In this document: piece after piece, positions 1-9,184 of the stretch
Numbering within the stretch: position 1 is the stretch's first letter
Layout: the number at the start of each line of letters is the position of its first letter
Assembly: GCA_019054805.1 (NCBI GenBank)
Contig: JAHQIY010000004.1
Location: forward strand, 8,855,840-8,919,839
Source: Brachionus manjavacas
Lineage: Eukaryota > Rotifera > Eurotatoria > Ploima > Brachionidae
Reading direction: 5' to 3'
Length of the DNA: 64,000 nt
Notes under the pieces: generated by a model
Database searches by the model: none
Seen by the model: the letters and a program-made list of their open reading frames with translations, nothing else
Told to the model about the DNA's origin: nothing
Position numbers and translations under genes: made by a program

Positions 1-1173
1 GAAATATTTTTTCAATTTTTCTTTAACTAGATAATTTTTTTAGATGTAATTCTACAAGTTTTTTTTAGTTTTTAAAATAACAAATATAAAATTTTTATTA
101 TCACTAATATTGTTGGAAAACGAATCTGAGGTGTCAATGGTAGTCACTTTTGACTGTTCAAATGAAAACATCTTTTTTGAATTGACAAAATGTCTACAAA
201 ATAAATCACAAACAAAAAAAATGATTTTTTGGACTTTTTTTTGTAATTAAACCAAATACAGACACGTCAAAGATGAAACCACTAATGCCACCTTGTCTCT
301 GTTTTTCAACACTAATCACTACTCATTGATTCAAAAAATTTTCTTTTTCATTTTTAAAAGTTAAATTAGTAGAGACAGAATAATTTGAACAAAAGTAACA
401 TTTTTTGTTTAAATTATTTTATGATCATGAAAACCTATCCTTTCAAGAAACCTATATACTTATCAAATCATAAGTTTACCTCGCGAAATATACCCAGATT
501 CTTTTCCATCAAAATTTTTATTTTTTACTATTTTTTTAAATTATAATCTTTAGATCATTAATTAGATAATTTGAATTATTTTTAAATAATTTTTTAATTT
601 AATCAACATTTTCACGTATTTAAATTTATTAAAAGGAATGCTTCAATCTTAGATGGAACCATTTTTTAAAAAAAAATTTCTTTTTGAAATTTTTCAAATA
701 TTTTATAGGTAATTGTTGTAATCAAAAAAAATTGGGGATAGGGTTTTTTAGCCAAAGGATTTACCTCAAATAAAAGGTTTAAAAACATATAAACAGCAGG
801 TCATGAAACTGATTTGCTTCTTATCTTTAGCTGAATGGCATTTTTTTGAACAAGAACAAAGTGTAATAATTTTTCTTGAAGCTTTATGAAAATCATTTGC
901 GCATTTTATTTTGTAGCTTGAGGTGCGTGAAATTAGCTTAACATATCTATAAAATAGACAATTTTATTTTTATGAAAAATATATCTTGCTTCATAAATAT
1001 TGAGTTGGCTAATTGTCGTTGATATATATGTGAAAAAAACTAGTTTATGGTCTATAAATAGTCAAGTCATTTAAGGTTTAGTTACATAATTACGCAACAG
1101 ACTGCAGATTCCATCATATTTATAACTAATTTTGTAAAACTTGCTTTTTATTTTTTTTATTGAAAATTTAGAG

Positions 1174-1635
1174 ATGAAAAATTTAATTCAGAAGTTTTTT
1201 AGTGAAAAAAGTGAAAAAACTTATGCCAAAATGGCAGAAATGAATGGCTCAATAAGTGAAGAGTTAAAATCTAGAGTTCGAAGCAGCACTGCCAAAACAA
1301 AAGGCTATGAAAAATTCGACAACACTTCTTTTAATGTACTTGCTGTTTTTTTTTTCCTTATAAAATAAAAAAATTTTAAATAATTTTTGTTTTAGTTTAT
1401 TGATTTTGAAGCGAATGAGGAAAATTCAGAATCGATTCAACAAGACTCGGACTATCAGTTAGACGCCAAAAATTATTCAAAGCTCGAAAAAGTCAAATCA
1501 AAACGATCTTTTCTTAAAATAAGTAACAAGAATCGTTGGATAGTACCGCCGATTTCTGAATATGTCTCTAATTTAGATTCACCTATTACATATTCGGTTC
1601 CGTCAATTTCAGTTATGGCAACAGTCGCAAATTAA
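1174..1635 (+). CDS. Two-exon gene of unknown function, left-arm copy
   Basis: I do not recognise this protein. Exon 1 (1174-1335, 54 codons from ATG) ends at a GTACTT donor. A 60-base intron (1336-1395) ends in TTTTAG. Exon 2 (1396-1635) continues in phase 0 to TAA, giving about 133 residues. The N-terminal half is lysine- and glutamate-rich and starts MKNLIQKFFSEKSEK. The C-terminal half has an acidic, glutamine-containing stretch followed by WIVPPISEYVSNLDSP. No signal peptide, membrane segment or known motif is visible. The reverse copy in the right arm (21568-22028) keeps the same exon lengths, splice sites and stop with only a couple of residue changes. That argues for a real coding gene or a very recent duplication. 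It may be a gene of the large element itself or a captured host gene. Confidence 0.55.
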
Positions 1636-1712
1636 AAAACCTTTAGATTAATTTAATTATGCAACACTTTAATGTGAACCCCTTCCTTTTTCTAATTAAG
1701 CATTTTTTGTTA

Positions 1713-1721
1713 TTTTGTATT
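1713..1721. repeat. Target-site duplication, left of nested transposon
   Basis: TTTTGTATT here is repeated at 5750-5758 on the far side of the inserted element. The uninterrupted right arm (reverse complement around 21478-21486) has one copy, so this is a duplication made on insertion. Length is 8 or 9 bp depending on whether the last T belongs to the element. Confidence 0.8.
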
Positions 1722-1809
1722 GGCTCACCAATTAAGTTAAACAAAAATCTTTTTTCACTTAAACAAAAAATAACCTAAATTAAATAAAATGTAAATATAG
1801 TTAAACAAA

Positions 1810-1970
1810 TTCTTTTCCATATTGAAGGAATTCAATGAAAAATAGGAAAATTTTTTGGGTTAAATTTTTTTTTTGATTGGTTAAAAGAAAAGACGTTTTT
1901 TTGTGAAACTTTTATTTTAATTGGTTAAACAAAGTAACAATATTTTCCAAAAAAAAATGAAATAAAATAA
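1810..1970. repeat. Left arm of inner inverted repeat around the two-gene module
   Basis: This stretch matches the reverse complement of about 4400-4560, with gaps. Shared words include TTTTTGATTGGTTAAAA, GAAACTTTTATTTT and CAATATTTT followed by A-runs. The arm ends just before the stop codon of the minus-strand gene. Exact outer ends cannot be fixed by eye. Confidence 0.65.
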
Positions 1971-1983
1971 AAATGATACAATC

Positions 1984-2487
1984 TTAATTTTTTTTGCTTT
2001 TTTTAACATAAAAACGGAAAAAAGCCTCGTTTGATGAAAATAAAGTTTTTTCTTGTAAATCCTTTCCGAGGATTTTTAAAATCCTGGGAGTTTTTAACTT
2101 AATTTGAAATGAATTTTCATCAATTTTAAAAAAATCGTTTTTATTGATTAACCTTTCCTTAATTATCCTATAATCTAAAAGAAAATCTGTTGCGTCGCTA
2201 TACCCTTTTTGAAAATTATATGTCTTTCTCAAATAACTAATATTTTTTTTTTCAATTTTGATTTTGAATTTTCTCAAAGCTGAATTTCTTCGATGAACTT
2301 TTAAAAGTTTGCCGATGTTGTAATTGATCTCATTGATAAACTCATTAAAATGATTGTCATTTTGTTTGATGTATTTTCTTGTTTTTCTAGGCTTTGTCGT
2401 TGAAATCTTTGGTGCGTCTTTTTGGAGTCTTTTTAAATTGTAGAAACCAGGTTTATATAAACCCAAATTTCGAGTATTATAAGGCAT
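1984..2487 (-). CDS. Uncharacterised basic protein, divergent partner of the RAG1-like transposase
   Basis: A 167-residue open frame from an ATG at 2487, transcribed away from the transposase gene. Only about 130 bases separate the two starts, so they may share a promoter region. The protein is very rich in lysine, asparagine and isoleucine, with basic runs such as TKPRKTRKYIKQ, and has no visible membrane segment or zinc motif. I do not recognise it. Its place between the inner inverted-repeat arms suggests an accessory gene of the same element, perhaps DNA-binding, but that is inference. Base composition makes long AT-biased frames more likely by chance, yet the length and the ATG start favour a real gene. 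Confidence 0.5.
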   Translation of the reverse strand: MPYNTRNLGLYKPGFYNLKRLQKDAPKISTTKPRKTRKYIKQNDNHFNEFINEINYNIGKLLKVHRRNSALRKFKIKIEKKNISYLRKTYNFQKGYSDATDFLLDYRIIKERLINKNDFFKIDENSFQIKLKTPRILKILGKDLQEKTLFSSNEAFFRFYVKKSKKN

Positions 2488-2620
2488 TCTAGATTAAAAA
2501 AAAATGATTTTTATTCAATTAGATGATTTTCAAATTTAATGTAATAGTGTTAACATATTACATCAAATAAACACTAGACTCAAATATGAGAACGATACAA
2601 AAGACGCGGTAATTGGAATT

Positions 2621-4282
2621 TTGAAAAAGGAAAAAAATGACCTGGCTGAACGAATCATTGATTTGGATTCAAAAAAGTGCCGGTGTTCACCTGGAGTTAG
2701 AGGAGTTCAAGAAAGAAAGAGAAAAAACTTTTTTAATCTAACTAATAGGCAGACAATTAATGTGAGAGGAAAAATAAATTTAGTATTAAATGAATTAAAC
2801 AATTATTTTGACTCATTTGAGCTAGATTTATATAAAGTAACACTGTTAAAAAAACAGTCTAGTGGTAAATCCCATGAACTTGAAATTTTACCGAAAATTA
2901 AAAAGAAATGTACAGTTCAAAGTTGTTTGTATTTTAAAGACAAATATTTAATTTCCGATCATACTTATAGATCGTTAAGAAAAAATTTAGGTTTAGATAT
3001 ACCGCCTACTGATGAATTGATTTTAGAAAGAAATAAAATTAATTCAATTTTTAGTATTTATCAAATTGACGAAGGTTTTTATACGGATGTGAGAAAGCAG
3101 ATAATTGATAGATTGACTTATCTGTATTCTACAAAAAAAATTTCGGATAATTTGATAAAAATTAAATTGACAGCTGACGGAACAGTGCTCTCACGTTCAA
3201 TGAAGGTGATCAACTTCTGTTTCTCTATTATCAATCAAGGAAAAACCGCTGCAGGTTTGAACGGGATATATCCAATCGGTATCTTTAAGATTGATAATGA
3301 GAATTATGAATTAATAAAAAATTGGATGAGCGAAATATGGGCTTCATTAAAAGATTTTGATTATTTTCAATTCGAAGAAAAAAAAATAACTATCGAGTAT
3401 TATTTTTCTTCGGATTGGAAGATGATGTCTATAGTCTTAGGCTTATATAGCGCTTCATCTAATTTTCCTTGTCTGTGGTGCGAGTGCCCAAAAATAGACT
3501 TATCAAAAATTCAGGTAAATCCGCGAAGGTCTTATAAAAGGAACAGGGAAATTCTCGAAAAAAGTTCAAAAACTAAACGAGAACATTTTGGATACAAAGA
3601 GTATCCATTATTAGAGGAGATATCTCATTCAAAGTTTATTATCGACTTACTTCACTTATTCTTACGAATAAGTGATGTATTATTCGAACTCTTAATACAC
3701 GAGCTATATAGAATAGATAAATTTTCAAATTCGAGTCAATTTAATGAAAAAAAACATATTGAGTTAAAGAAACTCTCCGACTTTATAAAAACAAAATGTG
3801 GTATTTCGATCAAATATTTTAATCAAGAGACCAAGTCGGTCTCGACGATTTTAAACAAGCTGCCAGCCATAAAGAGAATAGCGATTTTTGAAAAAATTGA
3901 TGATTCTATTTTTGAAAAGATAGAAAACGGCAAGAAAATAAAAGAAATATGGATCGAATTTTACAAAATTTACAAGTATTTGACGTCTATTACTCCGCCA
4001 TCTTCATCGCAAATCAAGTCAAGAACAAAAGACTGGTTAAAATTGTTTCTTCGAGTTTATCATGAGGCAGATGTGACACCTTACATTCATGCATTTGTAA
4101 ACCACTTACATGAATTTTACGAGTCAAATATCAACGTTAATCACTTCAATCAGCAAGGCTTAGAAAAATATAATGATATTATAACAGCGACATATCATAG
4201 AGGCTCAAATAAAAGTAAATTATGTTTGAAGCAAATTTTGATGAAACAATGCCGAATGGCTTATTTTAATAATAAATTTTAA
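2621..4282 (+). CDS. RAG1-like DDE transposase
   Basis: An open frame of 553 residues counted from a TTG at 2621; the frame is open from 2540. No in-frame ATG occurs before residue 194, so the true start lies on an upstream exon or has been lost. Visible motifs are D186 (LTADGT), D265 (FSSDWK), C284/C287 (PCLWCEC), H490/H495 (YIHAFVNHLHEF) and E515 (QQGLEKYND). In mouse RAG1 the catalytic and zinc residues are D600, D708, C727, C730, H937, H942 and E962. The spacings D-to-C (19, 22), H-to-H (5) and H-to-E (25) are identical here, and C-to-H is 203 versus 207. The first D is closer (79 versus 108 residues). The same order also occurs in hAT and Transib enzymes, so the family is RAG1/Transib-like rather than RAG1 itself. 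No stop or frameshift interrupts the core. Confidence 0.75.
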   Translation: MKKEKNDLAERIIDLDSKKCRCSPGVRGVQERKRKNFFNLTNRQTINVRGKINLVLNELNNYFDSFELDLYKVTLLKKQSSGKSHELEILPKIKKKCTVQSCLYFKDKYLISDHTYRSLRKNLGLDIPPTDELILERNKINSIFSIYQIDEGFYTDVRKQIIDRLTYLYSTKKISDNLIKIKLTADGTVLSRSMKVINFCFSIINQGKTAAGLNGIYPIGIFKIDNENYELIKNWMSEIWASLKDFDYFQFEEKKITIEYYFSSDWKMMSIVLGLYSASSNFPCLWCECPKIDLSKIQVNPRRSYKRNREILEKSSKTKREHFGYKEYPLLEEISHSKFIIDLLHLFLRISDVLFELLIHELYRIDKFSNSSQFNEKKHIELKKLSDFIKTKCGISIKYFNQETKSVSTILNKLPAIKRIAIFEKIDDSIFEKIENGKKIKEIWIEFYKIYKYLTSITPPSSSQIKSRTKDWLKLFLRVYHEADVTPYIHAFVNHLHEFYESNINVNHFNQQGLEKYNDIITATYHRGSNKSKLCLKQILMKQCRMAYFNNKF

Positions 4283-4399
4283 TATTTTTTGTTTTTTATT
4301 TGTTTTACTTGTGTGTATTTTTTGTGATTTTCAACCCGAACTATTTTTATCCTTAATATTTTTTTGTTAAACATTTTATAAAAATTTAATAAAATATTA

Positions 4400-4560
4400 T
4401 AATTAGCTCATTTTTTTTTGTAAAATATTGCAGTTTTGTTTAGCCAAAAAAAATAAAAGTTTCAGAAATAAATTTCTTTTTGTTTTAACCAATCAAAAAA
4501 ATATTTCAAATAAGAAAAATTTCCTATTTTCTTCATTATGTCTTTTTCAAACAATTTTAA
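4400..4560. repeat. Right arm of inner inverted repeat around the two-gene module
   Basis: Reverse-complement partner of about 1810-1970, lying roughly 120 bases after the transposase stop codon. Together the two arms bracket both divergent genes, as terminal repeats of a separate inner element would. The match is imperfect, with several short gaps. Confidence 0.65.
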
Positions 4561-4653
4561 ATTGCATCAAATAAAAACATATGATTTGCAAACAAAAAAA
4601 ATTCCAAACTAACATTTTTAACACAAATTAAAATATTATTCAACTAAACAAAA

Positions 4654-5506
4654 ATGAGTGATATCGAAAGCCAAGCTTCAAGTAATTCCGATGAATGGTT
4701 TGTTTTGAAGCAAGGAATTCACAAGATGGAAATTGATGAATTCATCCAAAAAGAATTGCCTCCGTCGATCGCCTATCAGACAAACCATTCAACGTATTGC
4801 TTATTTTGTGTTGATTTTTTAAACAGACACAAAGCAAAGACACAATTAAGAAAATGTAAATCGTGCCAAGTTAAATACAGTATAAAATACTGTGCAATAA
4901 AAAATATTGGATCAATTTCACAAAAACTTGATCACTTGAAATACAATTGAAAGATGGCAACAAAATCCAGAGTTAAATGAGTTTATAAAATATTTTACAT
5001 CTCAATGGATTAATAGTCAGTGGGTAAATTGGAAGCTTTTTTCGCGTCCTATAGGTTTTTCAACGACGAATAACAACACAGAGGGTTTTAATAAAATTTT
5101 TAAACAAATTTACACTAATTATGAGCGCACCAATGTATTGGGTGCTTGTAAATTGTTCGAAAAAATGTTGACTGATTTAAGTAAATCCCAAGATTCTTTC
5201 GAACTTAAGCATAAAAGAGATAATATCCCAATAATAGAAGCTGATAAGCTATCTTTAAGTGATTTTCAATTTATAAGTTCAAGCTCTGCCAATCGAATTC
5301 TTAATGGTCAAGTTTCTTGTCAAGTTTATTTAGAACCTAAATATTGTTCGTGTAAATACTTTTTAGAATTTGGTATTTGCAAACATTATATAGCCTTATG
5401 CAAATTAAGTAATAAAGAATTTGATGAAGCTGATCGTGAGTTTGCCAAACTTAAGAAAAAAGGTAGACCACCAAAATCAAATAATGGTGCTTTAAATAAA
5501 GACTAA
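4654..5506 (+). pseudogene. Mutator-like (MULE) SWIM-finger transposase, core deleted
   Basis: The first piece (4654-4950) starts with ATG and encodes 98 residues with CLFC and KCKSC cysteine pairs, a typical N-terminal zinc region. It stops at a TGA. The second piece is open in a different frame from about 4940 to 5506. It carries the post-catalytic Mutator signature (SRPIGFSTTNNNTEGFNK) and a SWIM finger CSCKYFLEFGICKH, which fits CxCx8CxH exactly. It ends with a KKKGRPPKS tail. The DDE catalytic domain that should lie between the two pieces (normally several hundred residues) is absent and the frame shifts at the junction near 4938-4950. It cannot encode an active transposase. An intron at the junction is less likely because no good splice pair replaces the missing domain. 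Confidence 0.82.
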
Positions 5507-5749
5507 TTTGTATAATTTGTTTGTTTAAATTACAGAAATTATTATTTATTAAAGATTTATTTTTTATATCAAACATTTATTTTTTATATTAAAAAAAAAT
5601 TTTTTTTATTTACAAATAAAAGTATTTATTTAAAAAAATAATTAGTTTATAACACCTTTTTTTTTGTTTAATTGTAGTGCAAAACTATTTAAAACTATAT
5701 TATTTTTGTTTAGGAAAAAATAATTCTTATTTAACTTAATTGTTATCTC

Positions 5750-5758
5750 TTTTGTATT
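5750..5758. repeat. Target-site duplication, right of nested transposon
   Basis: Second copy of TTTTGTATT (first at 1713-1721). The arm of the giant inverted repeat resumes directly after it. Confidence 0.8.
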
Positions 5759-6642
5759 TTGATATTAATTTAAGTGTAAAATTTGATAAAAATTTAATTA
5801 GAGAGTTTTTGGAAAGTTTGAATCAAAAAATTTTTAACTCGTTATTTTTTTAGATAATAAAACCTAAATTAATTTTTTAATCTAAATTTAATTTTTAAAA
5901 ATAAAAAATTGCAATCGTTTTCAGCCAACTTTTAATTCAAAGGGTTTTTAAAAAAGCTATATTAATTTAATTTTAAATATTCAATTAAAAATACTTATTC
6001 TTTTTCTTAAGTAAAAAAATTGTTAATTATTTTTTTGATGTTAGCCCCTTAAAGATATCAACTGGTATTATTAGCTTTTTTCCAAAGAGAAAAATAAGCC
6101 AACATCTAGCGATTTGTTTTTTAAATCCATACTTTTTTGTTTGTGAGAAAACAAACCAACTAATTTGGTTGGATTTGTTAAGCCATCAAGTGAGACTAAA
6201 TTAAAAATTTTTAAGCAAACATCTAGTGTGTGCTGTTCAGTAAATCGTCTAAAGAAATTTTTTTTTAATTTTCATCTAATTCTATTTTAACTTAGCAACA
6301 CAGTGTTGGTCAGACTCAGACAGTAAGGGATATCCATACAATTTTTGCTTAGAATTAAGTTTATGGAATGCTTTAAAAAATTCACAGTGGGGTGCTTAAC
6401 TAAACCTCGAAAAATGATGCATCACTTTCGGATAGAAAAAAAATTTCAAATAAATTTTTTATTGTATTTCTATTAAATTATTTTGAACATTTAGGGAACC
6501 ATGTCTGTCACTAAATTTTTTACCATTTTCAATGAGTGCGTGAGAAAAAATTAGTTGTTTGATTTTAAACAATTTAGCTTCAGAGCTACGACAGCTAACA
6601 CCAAATTAAAAGATGAACAAATAGATCGTCAAATATGACGTC
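5758..6642. repeat. Inner part of left arm of the giant inverted repeat
   Basis: Reverse complement of 20426-21478, apart from a roughly 166-base retroposon insertion present only in the right arm. Homology stops sharply at GACGTC near 6642 on this side and 20426 on the other. I see no protein-coding frame in this part; it is AT-rich. Confidence 0.92.
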
Positions 6643-6943
6643 GATGATATGATTATTTTTTAACTATTTGGAAACAGCAATGTTTTGTCATGCGAGTATT
6701 ATTGGATAGTTTAAAAGATAGAGTGTGCTATAAAAAAGAATAATGAATTTAATTGATTAATTGATAATCGATTACAACTTAGTAATTGATCCATCCTATA
6801 TTTTGTCTTAATTCCCATAAAATGATTCCTTCTTTTTTTGACAGTAATATTAGGGGTTAGGTTCTGGTTAGGTTCAATTTTAGTTTAAAACTCATTAACA
6901 TATTTAAAAAAAAAAATTTGTCAGTGAAAAGCTTCATATTGAC
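6643..6943. other. AT-rich spacer inside the giant element, no gene seen
   Basis: First sequence inside the left arm. It holds scattered TAATTGATTAATTGATAATCGAT-like AT words and a short GGGGTTAGGTTCTGGTTAGG stretch. I see no open frame or structured repeat. Confidence 0.6.
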
Positions 6944-7090
6944 TTTTTTCTAATTACAAGTGATTGCATTTGACCAAGAAAAACAAGTAATTTGTAGTCT
7001 TACTTTTTTCCGGTTTCTTTGGTGAAGTATTTTCTTGGCAAATAAGTGAGTTCACCTTATCACTAAAAGTTTGTTTTCAATAATCAACAA
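6944..7090. repeat. Duplicated block, copy 1
   Basis: About 150 bases nearly identical to the sequence into which the LTR retrotransposon inserted (8821-8906 joined to 12494-12550). Shared words include ACAAGTGATTG, AAACAAGTA and TTTCTTTGGTGAAGTATTTT. It provides the empty site that proves the GTAT target duplication of that retrotransposon. It may be a remnant exon, but no clear frame survives. Confidence 0.75.
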
Positions 7091-7289
7091 AAAATATTCG
7101 GTGGTAATCCTTTGAATTTATATAGAAAAAAAATTAAAATTAATTTAAACTGTCATTATTTGAAAGAAAATTGGTGGATTTATTTGTTTTAACTTTCAGT
7201 TGCCTAAAGTAAATTTATTTAAGAAATAATTTTTAATAAATTTTTCAATTTAAGGCTCTTTTTTTTTCCTTTAACCTTTTTTTAGGTAA

Positions 7290-7756
7290 AATTCAAAAAA
7301 GAAAATAAAACTGATGGCCTTGATAAGAAATCAAACAATCTGAAATGATCAAATAGGAAAATTTTAAAGATTCAGAGACACTTTATGATGGTTCATTTGT
7401 TTTTCTTATTTCAAAAGATCAATGCAAAGATAAAAATTATTAATTAAATACTATGAATCCGAATGCGTATCAAACGAGAAATTAGACTCGAGCATAAATG
7501 TTCTTTTTTCATGAACAATGAGTCAATTGTAAAGCACTTTGGACAATTGGTAGTTGCTATTTCTTTGAGACAGAATAACGCTATTTAACATGAAAAAAAA
7601 ACGCATTTTTTTAAAACTTTTTAATTATGTTTTAGATAGAGAAATATATATTTAGATGCGATGATGATGATTAAAGTGGATATTTTGGTGCTTTTGATGG
7701 ATATGATAGTGGTGATCAGTACATGATGGGCTATGGCAATTATAACTCTTAATATT
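7290..7756 (+). pseudogene. Degraded copy of the 14146-19714 gene, lacking its LRR exon
   Basis: 7355-7440 matches 14320-14400 (AAAGATTCAGA.ACACTTTATGATG), and 7455-7575 matches 14440-14585 (GTAAAGCACTTTGGACAATT). 7650-7756 resembles the last exon near 19600-19712 (TACATGATGG.CTATG). Several stops and frameshifts break the frame. A TTTTAG acceptor-like site lies at 7630-7635 between the two matching parts. The leucine-rich-repeat exon of the longer gene has no counterpart here. The sequence after the stop also resembles the region after 19714. This is a decayed paralogue from a local duplication. Confidence 0.65.
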
Positions 7757-8212
7757 GATTTCTGTAAATTTTTATCTTTAATTTATTCCGAAAGAATTAT
7801 TTTCTCTTAATCCAAAAAAAAAGCTTAATCTGTCAGTAATTTTTTAAATAATTTCTATTTTAAAAATCAATTACTGACTTGGTTTTTAAGTATTAAATCT
7901 ATCAAAGAAACTTATCAAACTAAATTTTATAAAAAAATTTCATTAAAAATTCTTTCCCACGCAATATTTAATAGAACATGTGTAAATTTTTTTTTAAATT
8001 TTGTCAAATCATTTGTACTTTGTATAGATTGAAATTTTTTTAATCTGCCATCAGACTATTTGTAAAACAAAGTGCTTACTCAAATCTGTGATGTCTTAAT
8101 TTTACTTTTTGACTTTTTACTTAATCATGTGATTTTTTATAAGACTCTTTTTATCAATAATTTTAAAACTGTTTGTACATATTTACAGTTATACACATTT
8201 TTACATAGTTAA
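7757..8212. other. AT-rich spacer, no gene seen
   Basis: The start is a 3' flank similar to that after 19714. Around 8053-8085, CAGACTATTTGTAAAACAAA resembles 14022-14045, just upstream of the LRR gene's first exon, which supports a local duplication. Otherwise nothing is recognised. Confidence 0.5.
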
Positions 8213-8452
8213 AATAGACAAATTAAACAGCATCATGATGAGCCAATTGACATATTTGTGAGTCGATTACGGGAATCGGCTTCTGGCTGTGACTTTCAAA
8301 ATCAGGACGAAGAAATATTATCTCAAATAATGGAAAACACTTGCTCAAACAACCTTAAAACTCAGTTAATTCTTGTCGAAAATCTCACTCTTAAAGATGC
8401 TTTGCGCTTTGGTTTTAAAATGTTGATTAAAATTACTTTGCATGATTTATAA
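8213..8452 (+). pseudogene. Gypsy-type gag fragment
   Basis: An 80-codon frame opens after a stop at 8210. It carries HDEPIDIFVSRLRESASGC followed by an EEILSQI and LTLKDALRFG pattern. This is the capsid-region signature seen in gag proteins of Gypsy/Ty3 retrotransposons (EPhxxFhxRLRxxAxxC, later a TLxxALxxG helix). The protein then stops; no zinc knuckle, protease or polymerase follows. It is an isolated scrap separate from the LTR element at 8907-12493, which lies on the other strand. Confidence 0.6.
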
Positions 8453-8467
8453 GATTTCACATTTAAA

Positions 8468-8530
8468 TATTTGTTAAATTTTTAAAGAAGGAGCGTATGC
8501 TCGAACAGAAAACAAAAAAATAATAATAAT
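8468..8530 (-). repeat. Short retroposon tail (GAGC...GCTC motif with A-rich end)
   Basis: Contains GAAGGAGCGTATGCTCGAAC, whose reverse complement recurs at about 18342-18362, 18700-18722 and (in this orientation) 20645-20680. Each copy has a small GAGC-loop-GCTC hairpin beside A- or T-rich sequence with TAAATAATAATAA-type ends. This fits the 3' end of a SINE or LINE family. I cannot name the family. Confidence 0.5.
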
Positions 8531-8628
8531 GATTAATTTTTAAAAGTAGAAGATTGATTTGTCTTAATTAAAAAAAAAACAAAACTCTTCTCTCTTTTAA
8601 TCTCCATTTTCTTAAATTCTCATTTTGA

Positions 8629-8706
8629 GGATTCCCTGGAAGAGCTGCTGTTCCTAGCGACTACGCTTCTGTTCCTAGCGGCATTAGGTATCTCTCCAGG
8701 CAATCC
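8629..8706. repeat. GC-rich 78-bp segment with terminal inverted repeat
   Basis: GGATTCCCTGGA at the left end is an 11/12 inverted match to TCCAGGCAATCC at the right end. Inside, CTGTTCCTAGCG occurs twice, 21 bases apart. It stands out sharply from the AT-rich surroundings. It could be a tiny non-autonomous element or the 3' end of an unrecognised retroposon. Confidence 0.45.
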
Positions 8707-8902
8707 CCTTGAAAATCTTAATAACACCCACTAGAATACTCTAGGCTTGTTTGAAAGTCAAACATTACATTATTAGTGGAATTAAAAAAAAAATTTAAAT
8801 TAAATACATCTAAATATCTTTTATCTCATTACAAGTGATTGAATTTGACAAAGATAAACAAGTATTTTGTAGTTTTACTTTTTTTCTGATTTCTTTGGTG
8901 AA

Positions 8903-8906
8903 GTAT
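8903..8906. repeat. Target-site duplication (GTAT), left
   Basis: GTAT flanks the left LTR and recurs at 12494-12497. The paralogous empty site near 7025 reads GAAGTATTTTC, with a single copy. Confidence 0.8.
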
Positions 8907-9160
8907 TGTAATATTTATGGATCTGCTGATAGACTTTTTTTTTCACCAGTCAGATTTCTCAAGTCCTATTCTAGACTCGAGGGTTTCGAATCAAAACAAA
9001 AAGGTTTTTTAATACCTTTTTTGGGACACGAGGTCCGAATCCAAAACAAAACCAAATTATATATAATCTAAACTATAAACTTCTGAAAAAACTAATAATT
9101 GTGCATGTGAATACAAGCTTCAAGTTGTGCAGAACAAACTTCTTTTTTGAGACGTCTACA
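8907..9160 (-). repeat. 3' LTR of the LTR retrotransposon
   Basis: 254 bp from TGTAATATTT to GACGTCTACA. It matches 12274-12493 except for a few substitutions and about 34 extra bases near 9000-9045. The extra bases look like a local duplication of the neighbouring GACTCGAGGGTTTCG-type sequence. Confidence 0.9.
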
Positions 9161-9184
9161 CAACTTACCCTTAAAAAACAAAAT

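Larger units (their letters stand above)
1..1721. repeat. Outer part of left arm of a giant inverted repeat
   Basis: Base 1 onward reads as the reverse complement of the sequence ending at 23200, and the match continues with scattered single-base differences to the point where a transposon interrupts it (1721/1722). The arm resumes at 5758. The left end runs off the window, so the true outer end of the repeat is unknown. It contains the left copy of a small two-exon gene at 1174-1635. Examples of arm differences are single bases in the 133-residue gene and in the 900-960 stretch; by eye the arms are well above 95% alike. Confidence 0.93.
1722..5749. mobile_element. Nested DNA transposon (Mutator-like) with an internal two-gene module
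   Basis: The element interrupts the left arm of the giant inverted repeat; the right arm has the empty site. Its ends are imperfect terminal inverted repeats: both ends, read inward, contain CAATTAAGTTAAA about 7 bases in, followed by T-rich sequence and a CTAAACAAAAA-like word. It is flanked by an 8-9 bp duplication, which fits Mutator (usually 9 bp or slightly more) or hAT (8 bp). The right part carries N- and C-terminal pieces of a Mutator transposase with a SWIM finger (4654-5506). The left part carries two divergent genes (1984-2487 minus, 2621-4282 plus) inside a second, inner inverted repeat. The simplest reading is a Mutator element that lost its catalytic core and into which a second element inserted. 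Confidence 0.75.
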
